Below are positions 16,464 through 25,209 of a stretch of DNA of 47,167 bases, piece by piece. Below the pieces are notes generated by a model. The model ran no database searches, was not told where the DNA came from, and saw only the letters and a list, made by a program, of their open reading frames with translations. The first letter of the stretch is position 1. The number at the start of each line of letters is the position of its first letter. Position numbers and translations under genes: made by a program. Source of the stretch: JAXGTO01 sp040774885 (lineage in GTDB: Bacteria > Actinomycetota > Coriobacteriia > Coriobacteriales > Eggerthellaceae). The stretch lies in contig JAXGTO010000018.1 in the NCBI GenBank assembly GCA_040774885.1, positions 1 to 47,167 on the forward strand, written 5' to 3'.

Positions 16464-17408
16464 TTATCCGGATTTGCGGGCCAAAAGGACACGGGGTTTG
16501 CCAGCCAGGTCTGCAACCGTCTTCACCGTTGCGAACCCCTCATCGCGCGCCAATGCCGAAGCGGCATCGAGGGTGGTCTCATGAAGCTCGACCGCCAGCA
16601 ATCCGCTAGGCGCCAAAGCGCGCATGGCAAAGGGCAAGATACGGCGAAGCACATCGAGGCCATCGGAGCCGCCGTCGAGGGCAAGCGAGTTTTCGTAATC
16701 GACGACTTCGGAATCGAGCGTAGCCAGCACATCAGTGGGAATATAGGGCGGATTGGAAACGACCAGGTCGAACGTTCCCAGTTCCTCCTCGTCGATGCCG
16801 TCGCCCAAATCGCATTCGATAACCCGGATCGAATCTCCCAGCCCCAACTCATCGATGTTGCGCTGGGCCAAGTCCACCGCCTTGGGGTCGATATCGGTGG
16901 CGATGACATGGGCGTTTTTCACTTCGTGGGCGATGGAGCAGGCAATGCACCCCGTCCCGCAGCACAAGTCGATGGCCCTGATGATTTCCGGGTCTTCGCA
17001 GGTATCGCCGATGGCCTCGGATGGCGCCGCTTCCAAAGAAGAAGCGCCCAGCTCTCGGCAGCCATCGGCTTTGGGAAATCCCGCGATGGCGCTGCTCACC
17101 AGCACTTCCGTTTCAGGACGAGGAATGAGCACACCGGGCTCGACGCGAATGGTGATGAAACGAAAATCCGTGCTGCCCGTGATGTACTGCAGGGGCTCGC
17201 CTACCGCCCTGCGTTTGGTGTAGTCGCGCAAAACATCGCGTTCTTCGGGCGTCAAAGGCCGATCGAACTGAGTGAAAAGCTGGATGCGGGAAAGACCGAG
17301 CGCCTCCCCCACCAGCCACTGGGCGGAAAGCCGCGGATCGGAGTCGCCGTGATGGGCCAGATAGTCCTCGATCCATTCAAGGATGCGCTTGACGGTCCAG
17401 GTTTCCAC
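16464..17408 (-). CDS. prmC: Release factor glutamine methyltransferase
   Basis: N5-methylates the glutamine of the GGQ motif in release factors. The 314-residue protein has the N-terminal helical domain (YITGSTDFRFITIRVEPG) and the SAM site LCCGTGCIA. The catalytic motif VVSNPPYIPTDV is also present. A stretch of about 25-30 residues between the PRPETE segment and the SAM motif (KADGCRELGAS...) is an insertion compared with the usual 280-290-residue enzymes. It follows its substrate gene prfA by three bases. Confidence 0.94.
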   Translation of the reverse strand: METWTVKRILEWIEDYLAHHGDSDPRLSAQWLVGEALGLSRIQLFTQFDRPLTPEERDVLRDYTKRRAVGEPLQYITGSTDFRFITIRVEPGVLIPRPETEVLVSSAIAGFPKADGCRELGASSLEAAPSEAIGDTCEDPEIIRAIDLCCGTGCIACSIAHEVKNAHVIATDIDPKAVDLAQRNIDELGLGDSIRVIECDLGDGIDEEELGTFDLVVSNPPYIPTDVLATLDSEVVDYENSLALDGGSDGLDVLRRILPFAMRALAPSGLLAVELHETTLDAASALARDEGFATVKTVADLAGKPRVLLARKSG

Positions 17409-17411
17409 GCC

Positions 17412-18485
17412 TTACACGGCGCTCTCGAGTTTCTTGGCTCGATCCGCCGCCTGAAGCGCCGTGATGAGTTCTTCCAGTCCGCTGCCGCCTTGACCCAACA
17501 GCACGCCGTTGTAGGTGCCGTTGTAGCCGATGCGATGATCGGTCACACGATCTTGCGGTCCGTTGTAGGTTCGGATCTTCTCGCTGCGGTCGCCCGTGCC
17601 GATCTGGCTGCGTCGCTCGGCACCTTCGGCAGCACGTTGCTCTTCGAGCATCTTGTCGTAAAGACGCGCCCGCAAAACGGCCATGGCGGCGATCTTGTTC
17701 TGAAGCTGGCTCTTCTGGTCTTGCGACTGAACCACCAGCCCCGAGGGGAGATGGGTGATGCGAACCGCCGAGTCGGTGGTATTGACGCACTGACCGCCCG
17801 GGCCGCCGGCTCGGTACACGTCGATGCGCAGGTCTTCTTGCTTGATGTCGACTTCAACCTCGTCAGCTTCGGGAAGCACGGCAACGGTGGCCGTCGAGGT
17901 ATGGATGCGGCCTTGGCTCTCGGTCTTGGGAACGCGCTGCACGCGATGGACGCCGCTTTCGAACTTCATCTCGGAATAGACCTTGTCGCCCTTGACCTTG
18001 AACTGGATTTCCTTGTATCCGCCCGCTTCGGATGGAGAGGCATCCATGGTCTCGTATTTCCATCCGCGTCCTTCGGCGAAGCGCGTGTACATGCGATACA
18101 GGTCTCCGGCGAACAGCGCAGCTTCGTCGCCGCCGGCTCCAGCGCGGATCTCGACGATGATGTCTTTGTCATCGGCCGGATCGGCGGGAATGAGCATGAA
18201 TTTGATATCTTCTTCCAACCCCGGAAGCAGCGCTTCGTTCTTTGCAATCTCTTCTTGGGCGAAATCCTTCATATCGGGCTCGGAGAGCATCTCTTTTGCC
18301 TCATCGAGGTCTGCAACGGCCTGGACGTATTCCTGGGCGGCCTTTGCCAAATCGCCCTGGTTGGAATATTCCTTTGCCAGGCGGTTGTATTCCTTTTGAT
18401 CGGCAAGGATGGCAGGGTCGCTCATGCGACGCTGCAGGTCTTCATAGGCCTCGATTATCTTGGTGAGCTTCTCGGTTTCAAGCAT
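17412..18485 (-). CDS. prfA: Peptide chain release factor 1
   Basis: Recognises UAA and UAG and triggers peptide release. The 357-residue length, the GGQ motif in AGGPGGQCVNTTDSAVR near residue 230, and the codon-reading PxT motif in VQRVPKTESQGRIHT identify RF1 rather than RF2. The ATG at 18483-18485 is eight bases after GAGGA; a longer open frame adds 22 residues without a ribosome-binding site. prmC follows immediately. Confidence 0.96.
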   Translation of the reverse strand: MLETEKLTKIIEAYEDLQRRMSDPAILADQKEYNRLAKEYSNQGDLAKAAQEYVQAVADLDEAKEMLSEPDMKDFAQEEIAKNEALLPGLEEDIKFMLIPADPADDKDIIVEIRAGAGGDEAALFAGDLYRMYTRFAEGRGWKYETMDASPSEAGGYKEIQFKVKGDKVYSEMKFESGVHRVQRVPKTESQGRIHTSTATVAVLPEADEVEVDIKQEDLRIDVYRAGGPGGQCVNTTDSAVRITHLPSGLVVQSQDQKSQLQNKIAAMAVLRARLYDKMLEEQRAAEGAERRSQIGTGDRSEKIRTYNGPQDRVTDHRIGYNGTYNGVLLGQGGSGLEELITALQAADRAKKLESAV

Positions 18486-18569
18486 GCGCGTTGTCCTCAT
18501 CGCTTTTCGCACGTGCGCGCCGACGTAGGCCGGCGCGCACGGATGGTTCATTGATCGGCTTGCATCATA

Positions 18570-19487
18570 TCATGACGCAAGCCAGGCAGCCGCCTCTTCC
18601 GCAGCATTCGCACCATCGGCGATGGCGGTTGAAACCTGGCGAAGACGCTTGGTACGCGCATCGCCTGCTGCAAATACGCCGGGGATTTCGGTGATGCCGT
18701 CTTCGCCGGCCACAAGGTATCCGGAATCATCGAGCGGCACCGCGCCTGCGAACGATTCGGTGTTGGGCTGCTTTCCCACAGCCACGAACAACCCCGCGGC
18801 ATCGATGGTGCTCTCGGCACCCGTCTTGACGTTGCGTATCACCGCACCGGCCAGCTTGCCGTCGGCTTCCAAAAGGCGGTCTACCACGCTGTCCCAAGCG
18901 AATTCCACGTTGTCGGCCGTCAAAGCCGCATGGGCGCTGGCCGCAGTGGCACGCAATTCGTCGCGCCGATGCACGACCGTCACCTTCGAGCAGATACGCG
19001 AAAGATACGCTGCATCCGCGGCGGCGGTGTTGCCTCCGCCCACCACGATGACGGGCTTTCCCGCAAAGAAGTTGCCGTCGCATGTGGCGCAATACGAAAC
19101 GCCGCGTCCCGCAAGCTCGGCTTCGCCTTCAACCCCCAGCTTGCGACTGCGGGCGCCGGGAGCCAAGATGACAGCGCGGGCACCGACCTCACCCGTGGGC
19201 GTATGCACGACCTTGGGGTCGGCCTTGACGTCAAGCGAAACGACTTCCTCGTTTCGCCATACCGTACCGAACCGCTCATCTTGCTGCTGCATGGCAAGCG
19301 AAAGATCGAAACCGCCGACGCCGTCGGGAAAACCGGGATAGTTGTCAATCTGCCCCGTTTCGCCCATCTGACCGCCCGCCATCATGCGTTCGAAAACAAC
19401 CGTGGAAAGGCCGGCACGGGAAGCATACAGCGCCGCCGTCATGCCGGCCGGGCCCCCGCCGACGATTGCCACATCGTAGATTTCCAT
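18570..19487 (-). CDS. trxB: Thioredoxin reductase
   Basis: NADPH-dependent flavoenzyme that reduces thioredoxin. The 305-residue protein shows the FAD motif VGGGPAGMTAALYA, redox cysteines 133 and 136 (CATC), the NADPH motif VGGGNTAAADAA with the phosphate-binding HRRDELRA, and the C-terminal FAD motif GVFAAGDA. It lies 58 bases downstream of trxA, separated by a strong hairpin, so the pair may share a promoter with reduced read-through. Confidence 0.96.
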   Translation of the reverse strand: MEIYDVAIVGGGPAGMTAALYASRAGLSTVVFERMMAGGQMGETGQIDNYPGFPDGVGGFDLSLAMQQQDERFGTVWRNEEVVSLDVKADPKVVHTPTGEVGARAVILAPGARSRKLGVEGEAELAGRGVSYCATCDGNFFAGKPVIVVGGGNTAAADAAYLSRICSKVTVVHRRDELRATAASAHAALTADNVEFAWDSVVDRLLEADGKLAGAVIRNVKTGAESTIDAAGLFVAVGKQPNTESFAGAVPLDDSGYLVAGEDGITEIPGVFAAGDARTKRLRQVSTAIADGANAAEEAAAWLAS

Positions 19488-19505
19488 GCTGCTCCTCTCG
19501 ATACA

Positions 19506-19537
19506 AAGCGGCCCGGGGCTTATGCCTCGGGCCGCTT
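19506..19537 (-). terminator. Stem-loop between trxA and trxB
   Basis: AAGCGGCCCGGGGC (19506-19519) pairs with GCCTCGGGCCGCTT (19524-19537), 14 pairs with one wobble and a 4-base loop. On the minus strand only a short T-rich tail (CTTTGTAT) follows. It is probably a partial terminator after trxA. Confidence 0.65.
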
Positions 19538-19545
19538 AAGGTGCG

Positions 19546-19854
19546 TTACTGGAACAGCGCCATCAAAGCGGGCTTGGGCTGCGCGCCCATCGTCTGCTTC
19601 TTTATCTTGCCGCCTTCGAACACGATGAGCGTCGGCACGCTCATGACGCTGTATTGAGAAGCGATTTCAGGGCTCTGGTCGATGTCGACCTTGTAAACCT
19701 CGGCCTTGCCTTCCATTTCTTTGGCAACTTCGTCGAGCACGGGAGCCAGCATCTTGCACGGACCGCACCACGTGGCAAAGAAGTCGACCAGCACGGGTCC
19801 TTGCGCTTCGAGTACCTTGGTCTTGAATTCCGCAGAACTGATAACCTGAGCCAT
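19546..19854 (-). CDS. trxA: Thioredoxin
   Basis: Small cytosolic dithiol protein of 102 residues, the normal length. The active site is WCGPC with Cys30 and Cys33, and the cis-proline loop is MSVPTLIVF. The ATG at 19852-19854 follows GGAGG by six bases; the open frame extends 53 residues further upstream but without protein-like sequence. TrxB, its reductase, is the next gene. Confidence 0.96.
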   Translation of the reverse strand: MAQVISSAEFKTKVLEAQGPVLVDFFATWCGPCKMLAPVLDEVAKEMEGKAEVYKVDIDQSPEIASQYSVMSVPTLIVFEGGKIKKQTMGAQPKPALMALFQ

Positions 19855-19947
19855 GATTCCTCCATCTCTTGGAGCCCGAAGGCTCTCCCTTTTTTTGCTA
19901 CTATAACAGTATCTTTTTTTAATTCCAGCCGTCTGAAGCCATATCGT

Positions 19948-19953
19948 TATAAT
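19948..19953 (+). promoter_or_regulatory. -10 element for the patatin-like gene
   Basis: A perfect TATAAT lies 26 bases before the patatin-like ATG, in the gap between the divergent trxA and patatin-like genes. No good -35 is seen at standard spacing. Confidence 0.45.
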
Positions 19954-19979
19954 ACGCTTGGAAGAAAGGCGATACCACC

Positions 19980-20891
19980 ATGGAACACAACGAAACCTCC
20001 TCAACGGATGCAATGCAGAAGCCCGCGTACTTCGGACACGGCGCAGAACCCTTCGACCTGGTGCTGGAAGGCGGTGCGATGCGCGGTGTCTTCACTTCGG
20101 GCGTTCTAGACTTTTTCATGGAAAAAGGGCTGTTCGCCCAGCAAGTCATCGGGACGAGCGCTGGGGCGTTGAATGCCTACAATTATGTGGCTGGTCAAAT
20201 TGGACGAACCTGTCTCATCAACGCAAAGTACTGCAGCGATTGGCACTATCTATCGCTCAAAAACTACGTCCGCACCGGCAACGCCGTCGGCATCGACCTG
20301 ATGTACCACCGCATCCCCCTGGAATTGGAACCCTTTGATTTCGACGCTTTCCGCAAATCGCCCTCGTTCATGACCAGCGTTGCCAGCAACCTTGAATTGG
20401 GCGAAGCCGACTACCACAGCTACACCGACCCCATGGCCGAAGTCGATTACCTGGTGGCCACGGCAGCGATGCCGCTGGTAAGCCAAATCGTCGAAGTGGA
20501 TGGCAAGAAGCTTCTCGATGGCGGCATCTGCGACAGCGTTCCCCTGCTGTTCAGCATGATGTGCGGAACGCGCAAGCAGATCGTGGTCCTCACGCAGCCC
20601 GAAGGCTACATCAAGCCCTCCTACAAACTGATGGCCCTGGCCCATCAGCGCTATGGCGCCTACCCTCATTTCGTTGAACGCATGCAGATGCGGCCCTACG
20701 AATACAATCGCACGTACCGGATGGTGAAGCGGATGCAGGAAGCCGGGGACATCTTCGTCATCCGTCCGCCCGAGCCTGCCGACATCGGCCAGATGGAAAG
20801 CAACCCCGAAAAGGTCATCGCCCTCTATGAAGTCGGCTACGCCGAAGCAGCGAAAAATTGGGAAGGCGTGCAGCGCTACCTGGAGTTGTAG
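19980..20891 (+). CDS. Patatin-like phospholipase
   Basis: Predicted lipid acyl hydrolase of 303 residues with a Ser-Asp dyad. The oxyanion loop is GGAMRGVF near residue 31, the nucleophile Ser60 lies in GTSAGA, and Asp180 lies in DGGICDS. The overall pattern resembles the YjjU/RssA-like bacterial patatins, which are cytosolic; no signal peptide is seen. The N-terminal 20 residues are unusually polar and may be unstructured. It is a single-gene unit that ends three bases from the convergent zinc-ribbon gene. The substrate is unknown. Confidence 0.88.
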   Translation: MEHNETSSTDAMQKPAYFGHGAEPFDLVLEGGAMRGVFTSGVLDFFMEKGLFAQQVIGTSAGALNAYNYVAGQIGRTCLINAKYCSDWHYLSLKNYVRTGNAVGIDLMYHRIPLELEPFDFDAFRKSPSFMTSVASNLELGEADYHSYTDPMAEVDYLVATAAMPLVSQIVEVDGKKLLDGGICDSVPLLFSMMCGTRKQIVVLTQPEGYIKPSYKLMALAHQRYGAYPHFVERMQMRPYEYNRTYRMVKRMQEAGDIFVIRPPEPADIGQMESNPEKVIALYEVGYAEAAKNWEGVQRYLEL

Positions 20892-20894
20892 ACT

Positions 20895-21773
20895 TTAGCA
20901 AGCTGAATCGATGTTGCCGGCGGACAGCGATTTTGCAATCGAGGTCACCGAACCGTCGGCAGCGGCTTTCTGGGATTGGGGGTATTGCATCTCGATCACG
21001 TCGATGCTTCCGCTTCCAACATATGCCTTCATATAGCAGATTGTCGAACCGCTGACATACGACCCCGCACACATGGAACCCTGGACGGTCTGGTAGGACG
21101 CGGTATGGCCGGACAACCAATACGCAAGGAATCCAGCCGCATCGTAGGAATCCAGATTGTTGGAACCATATGCCACAACCGTCATCTGCAATGAAGAGCC
21201 ATAGAACTTCGAGCCGTCTCCGTTGGAAGATGAACTCTGCTGCGTGAAGCCGCTCGGCAACGCCACCGAATAACCGTATCGCCCATTGGCGTACGTGCCT
21301 GAAACAAACGTATCGGTCTTCTCCGCAGACGATGACGACGCAGCCGACGAAGAGGAGTCGGAAAGCAATTCCGAATCTTTGAGAGAAGTCGTCGAAGAAT
21401 CAGCAGGCGCCGTTTCTTCGGTTGTCGATTGAGAGCCGGATGAAACGGAAACCGATGAAGTCTGTTGGCTCTGCGAAGCCGAACCGTCGCTCGATACGGG
21501 CTGCTGGGTGAAAACGAGCACACCTATCACAACGGCAACGAGGACCCCCAGCACCGACAGGACGATGGCTAAAGGAGCATGGCTCTTAGGTGCTGTAGCT
21601 GTATCGGTTGACGGCGTTTGAACCGACACGTCGGCTTGAGCCCTCCATCCAGGCGCCGCCGTTTGGATGGAAGAAGAGGCCGACCCCGCAATTCGCGCAT
21701 CGACGCGATGTCCGCACAAAGTGCAAAACGAAGCGTTATCGGGCAATTCGGCGCCGCACTGCGTGCAATACAT
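20895..21773 (-). CDS. Zinc-ribbon, single-pass membrane protein with Ser-rich stalk
   Basis: Unrecognised 292-residue protein. A four-cysteine zinc ribbon (CTQCGAELPDNASFCTLCG) opens the chain, then a polar linker. One membrane helix (APLAIVLSVLGVLVAVVIGV) lies at about residues 66-90. After it comes a Ser/Thr/Gln-rich stalk and a C-terminal domain with two Cys (SMCAGSYVSGSTIC), presumably outside the cell. The start at ATG 21771-21773 has only a modest GAAAGAG site. It follows the beta-lactamase-fold lipoprotein gene by 16 bases, so the two are probably co-expressed at the cell surface. Function unknown. Confidence 0.75.
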   Translation of the reverse strand: MYCTQCGAELPDNASFCTLCGHRVDARIAGSASSSIQTAAPGWRAQADVSVQTPSTDTATAPKSHAPLAIVLSVLGVLVAVVIGVLVFTQQPVSSDGSASQSQQTSSVSVSSGSQSTTEETAPADSSTTSLKDSELLSDSSSSAASSSSAEKTDTFVSGTYANGRYGYSVALPSGFTQQSSSSNGDGSKFYGSSLQMTVVAYGSNNLDSYDAAGFLAYWLSGHTASYQTVQGSMCAGSYVSGSTICYMKAYVGSGSIDVIEMQYPQSQKAAADGSVTSIAKSLSAGNIDSAC

Positions 21774-21789
21774 CGAAATCACTCTTTCA

Positions 21790-22752
21790 TCAATTTGCCG
21801 TCCAAGCATCGATCGATGCCTGGGCTATCACGGAGTTCGCCTCATCGACATCCATGCCCTCGGTCATGACCACCAAAACATAGGGTTGGGAAGCATAGAC
21901 GATGCCGCCATCATGGCGGGCGGAATCGAGGGTTCCGGTTTTGTGCGCAACTACGACGCCCGAAGGAACCCCCTGCACGATGCCCAATGTATCCGACTGC
22001 TGCGAAAGGGCGCTCACGGCCAAATCGCAGGAAGACGAGGAAGCAAAAGTTCCCTGGGCAATCGAAAGCAGCAGCGAAGCAGCATCCTGCGCCGACATGT
22101 AATTCTCGACGCCTGCGGACATTGCCGTCGAATCCATCATCTTCCGATTGAGGCGAGTGGCGGAAAGACCCTCGTTTGCAGCATACGAATTGACTGCATC
22201 CATGCCGATTGCATCGATGATGACATTGGCGGCCGTGTTGTCACTGGTGGAAATCATATACGTAGCCAGCTGCGACCATGTATAACTGCCGGCCCCCATC
22301 GATTGGATGGTTCCCGTACCTCCCACGATGTCGTCGGATGAGACCTCGACGGTTGCATCGAGCGCATACACTCCCTTGTCAACCTGCTGGAGGAAGGCAC
22401 CGAGAATAGCCAGCTTTATCATGCTGGCGCTCACATGGGAATCAGTCGCGGCCACCTGGGCGCCCGCAGAACCGGAAATGGGAGCGTAAACGATGGAAAC
22501 CGACCCATGAGACGAAGAAGCAAGCGCGTCGAAGTCGGCTTGGAGAGCGGAATTTCGATCATCGGAATCATCGGTCGCAGCGGAGTCCACCCCCACGTCA
22601 TTGACCGGTGCCTGCTGCACCGCCTGGAACTGATTGGTCGTGGATGCTTCTTCAGGAGCGGACGAAGAACAACCCGCCGCAAACAGCGCAACGAAACAGC
22701 AGGCAGCACAAGCGATCAGCGCTGCCGCTGTGCGCGATTCGACGTTCCCCAT
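21790..22752 (-). CDS. Class A beta-lactamase-fold lipoprotein
   Basis: Predicted surface lipoprotein (320 residues) with a serine hydrolase fold. A signal peptide ends in the lipobox FAAGC, followed by an acidic linker. The penicillin-recognising motifs are all present: SMIK (SxxK), SDN in ISTSDNTAAN, and KTG in AHKTGTL. The omega-loop region reads LNRKMMDSTA, without the ExxLN motif that carries the deacylating Glu of true class A beta-lactamases. Resistance activity is therefore doubtful, and a cell-wall role is as likely. The start is ATG 22750-22752, five bases after AGGGGAG; an upstream ATG lacks such a site. Confidence 0.8.
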   Translation of the reverse strand: MGNVESRTAAALIACAACCFVALFAAGCSSSAPEEASTTNQFQAVQQAPVNDVGVDSAATDDSDDRNSALQADFDALASSSHGSVSIVYAPISGSAGAQVAATDSHVSASMIKLAILGAFLQQVDKGVYALDATVEVSSDDIVGGTGTIQSMGAGSYTWSQLATYMISTSDNTAANVIIDAIGMDAVNSYAANEGLSATRLNRKMMDSTAMSAGVENYMSAQDAASLLLSIAQGTFASSSSCDLAVSALSQQSDTLGIVQGVPSGVVVAHKTGTLDSARHDGGIVYASQPYVLVVMTEGMDVDEANSVIAQASIDAWTAN

Positions 22753-22860
22753 GGATACTCCCCTATTCATCAAGGCTCGATGACCTGCGCGTGCTATGGT
22801 CTCTATGATAACGTAACGAAAAAGCAATCGGCCAGCTAAAACGCGACAGGACGCACCAAG

Positions 22861-23586
22861 ATGCTATTCGTCGGCATAACAACCCACACCAACCGATTCG
22901 AGCGGTTGACCGAGGGCGAACGCGTCTACATCGATGTGCTGCAGCGTTGCAACATGACACCGGTGCTTCTAACCAACACCGCTGACGTCATCGGCACCGA
23001 GGCCGAACTGGCTCGCGTCGATGCGCTGGTGCTCATCGGCGGCGGTGACGTGCATCCTCATCGATACCGCCAGACGCTCATGTCGGGCGTTCGCTACAAG
23101 GACATGAGCAAAGCACGCGACCTTTGCGAGCTGCAATTGGCCCGCAGAGCCCATGCGATTAACCTTCCCACATTGGGCATCTGCCGTGGAAGCCAGGTTA
23201 TGAACGTGGCCCTGGGAGGAACGCTCCACCACGATGTCAACGTTTGCGGCCTCACTGAAAACATCCACCAGCAAGAAAAGCCTTACGACACCTGCTGCCA
23301 AACGGTGCACGTGCAACCGGAAACCCGGTTGTTCGACTTGCTGTTCGGAGCCGAGCGGCGCCATATCGACGACATCGATTGGGTTCTGGACACCAATTCC
23401 ATGCATCACCAAGCCATTCACCGTCCCGGCGAAGGCCTCTATATCAACGCGATCACCGATGACGGCATTTACGAAGGAATCGAAGACCCCGAAAAAGATT
23501 TCTTCATCGGCGTCCAATGGCACCCCGAATACCTCGAGAACTGCTTCGGATTGTTCACCGGTCTGCGGGATGCCTGCCTGGGCTGA
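22861..23586 (+). CDS. Class-I glutamine amidotransferase-like hydrolase (peptidase C26)
   Basis: Predicted gamma-glutamyl hydrolase of the PuuD/peptidase C26 family, 241 residues. The nucleophile Cys108 sits in GICRGSQ, and the His-Glu pair is in VQWHPE (His221, Glu223). The N-terminal LVLIGGGDVHPHRY is typical. Family members cleave gamma-glutamyl-GABA or related isopeptides; no polyamine genes lie nearby to fix the substrate. It is a lone plus-strand gene, divergent from the beta-lactamase-fold gene and ending eight bases from modD. Confidence 0.87.
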   Translation: MLFVGITTHTNRFERLTEGERVYIDVLQRCNMTPVLLTNTADVIGTEAELARVDALVLIGGGDVHPHRYRQTLMSGVRYKDMSKARDLCELQLARRAHAINLPTLGICRGSQVMNVALGGTLHHDVNVCGLTENIHQQEKPYDTCCQTVHVQPETRLFDLLFGAERRHIDDIDWVLDTNSMHHQAIHRPGEGLYINAITDDGIYEGIEDPEKDFFIGVQWHPEYLENCFGLFTGLRDACLG

Positions 23587-23594
23587 GCCCCAGT

Positions 23595-24443
23595 TCAGCA
23601 CCCAGACGCGCTCATTCGAACGCTCATATCAAGCGGCTTGGCGGTATAGAGCGCCGTCGTAGCCAAGCCATCGACCCCCGTGCTTGCATATGCAGCCGCA
23701 TTTTCAGGGTTGATTCCACCTGCGGCGATAAGCGTGATATGCGGATCGATGGAGCGCAGCTCCGCTACCAGCTTAGACAAAACGACAGGTTCCACTTTGT
23801 CGAATTGGATACCGTCAACGCCCGCTCGGGCAAGGATGCGTGCCTGATCGGCGCTGGCTTCGACGAACAACTTTTTCTCGATGCAGCGCCGCTTGATTCG
23901 AGGAAGCTGGGCGATGAACGCATCGAAGCCGCCCATGAATGCCATATGGTGATCAAACACCAAAACCGTTTCGGACAGCCCAAGGCGATGCGGATACGCG
24001 CCGCCGCACAGCACTGCTTTGACCATGAGGTCTTTGACACCCGGCATCGATTTGCGCGTGGTGAGAACCTCGCAGTCCGGGTTGGCACGATGGACGGCAT
24101 CGACCATGGAGTGGGCCTTGGTTGCAATTGCGGAATAATGGTCGAACAGGTTGAGACACACCTTCCACGCCATATGCAGCGCCCCAGCTTTGCCCGCAAC
24201 CTGCAGGAACGCTTTCCCCGCATCTACCTGTGTTCCAGAAGGCAGACAGAACTCTACCTTCAAACCGAGCAGCACCATGATGCGCACGACTTCTTCAGTG
24301 CAACACAGCAGGCAATCCTCACGGGTAAAATACTCCATCACGCCCGTTTCATCCTCGATGCCGAGCACATGGGACGTCAAATCAATATAGGGGACATCCT
24401 CTTCAACAAGTTGCATCAATCGCTCGTCTGATATCCTCAGCAT
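23595..24443 (-). CDS. modD: ModD-like phosphoribosyltransferase-family protein
   Basis: 282-residue paralogue of nicotinate-nucleotide pyrophosphorylase, of the ModD type found with molybdate transporters. Recognisable pieces are the HxxMVDAVHRANP region, TTRKSMPGVKDLMVKAVLCGG, and the C-terminal barrel strands VDGIQFDKV and LIAAGGINPENAAAYASTGVDG. It overlaps the modC stop by seven bases and is therefore translated with it. ModD has no settled biochemical role; its position supports a link to molybdenum (or tungsten) handling rather than NAD synthesis. Confidence 0.85.
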   Translation of the reverse strand: MLRISDERLMQLVEEDVPYIDLTSHVLGIEDETGVMEYFTREDCLLCCTEEVVRIMVLLGLKVEFCLPSGTQVDAGKAFLQVAGKAGALHMAWKVCLNLFDHYSAIATKAHSMVDAVHRANPDCEVLTTRKSMPGVKDLMVKAVLCGGAYPHRLGLSETVLVFDHHMAFMGGFDAFIAQLPRIKRRCIEKKLFVEASADQARILARAGVDGIQFDKVEPVVLSKLVAELRSIDPHITLIAAGGINPENAAAYASTGVDGLATTALYTAKPLDMSVRMSASGC

Positions 24444-25207
24444 TCCGTTGCCTCCTTATGGACAAACCGCTTCGACTGGTCGTCGGCAGCTGTTTGCGGC
24501 TTCCCTAAAAAATACGAAACGTCATCGTCGTAGTCATCGTCGAACAGACGCGACGACTCTACCACAGCACGCAAACGACCCCCGAGCACGATGCCCACCC
24601 GATCCGCCAAAGTCTGGGCTTCATGGAAATCATGGGTCACGAATACAATCGTGCAATCAAACGACTGGTGGATTTCGCGAAACGTGCCATACATGCGATT
24701 CTTGGTGGCGGGATCAAGGGCTGAAAAGGGCTCGTCGAGCAAAAGGATGTCGGGCTGCAACACCAATGCGCGCGACAAGGCAACACGCTGCGCTTCTCCC
24801 CCGCTGATGACGCCGGGGAATCGGTCCGCCAGATATCCGATATCGAAACGGTCGAGCATAGAGCGGACACGTCTGTCGATTTCATCTTTGCCCACCTTGT
24901 GCCGTTTCAGCCCATAGGCAACGTTGTCATAAACATCCATATGGGGAAACAGCGCATAGTCCTGGTATACGATACCCATATGCCGCTGGTCCGCAGGAAT
25001 GTCCGAGACATCATTTCCGTCGATCGAAATCTGCCCTTCGTCCAGCGCAAACGCTCCCGCAAGAGAATCCAGCAGAATTGTTTTTCCGCTGCCCGTCTGA
25101 CCTAGAATCGCAAAAACCTCGCGCGGGGCGATTTGGAGGTTGATGTCGCGCAAAACGAACGAACCGCGCCGCACTTCGACATTTTCCAATGCTATCGACG
25201 AGGCCAT
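24437..25207 (-). CDS. modC: Molybdate ABC transporter ATP-binding protein
   Basis: ATPase of the uptake system, 256 residues. Walker A is GQTGSGKT (residues 36-43), the signature is SGGEAQRVALSRA, Walker B is ILLLDEPFSALD, and the switch His lies in VTHDFHEA. It lacks the C-terminal TOBE/MOP domain of E. coli ModC, so it is a short form. The ATG at 25205-25207 follows the permease stop by two bases, with AGAGG upstream. Molybdate specificity is inferred from modD and modA; tungstate cannot be excluded. Confidence 0.87.
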   Translation of the reverse strand: MASSIALENVEVRRGSFVLRDINLQIAPREVFAILGQTGSGKTILLDSLAGAFALDEGQISIDGNDVSDIPADQRHMGIVYQDYALFPHMDVYDNVAYGLKRHKVGKDEIDRRVRSMLDRFDIGYLADRFPGVISGGEAQRVALSRALVLQPDILLLDEPFSALDPATKNRMYGTFREIHQSFDCTIVFVTHDFHEAQTLADRVGIVLGGRLRAVVESSRLFDDDYDDDVSYFLGKPQTAADDQSKRFVHKEATEC

Positions 25208-25209
25208 GG

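Noticed and set aside
21790..22752. Antibiotic-resistance beta-lactamase
   Set aside because: The SxxK, SDN and KTG motifs are present, but the omega-loop ExxLN is not, so a resistance call is not supported.
23595..24443. nadC, nicotinate-nucleotide pyrophosphorylase
   Set aside because: It is coupled to a molybdate-type ABC transporter and fits the ModD branch better than NadC.
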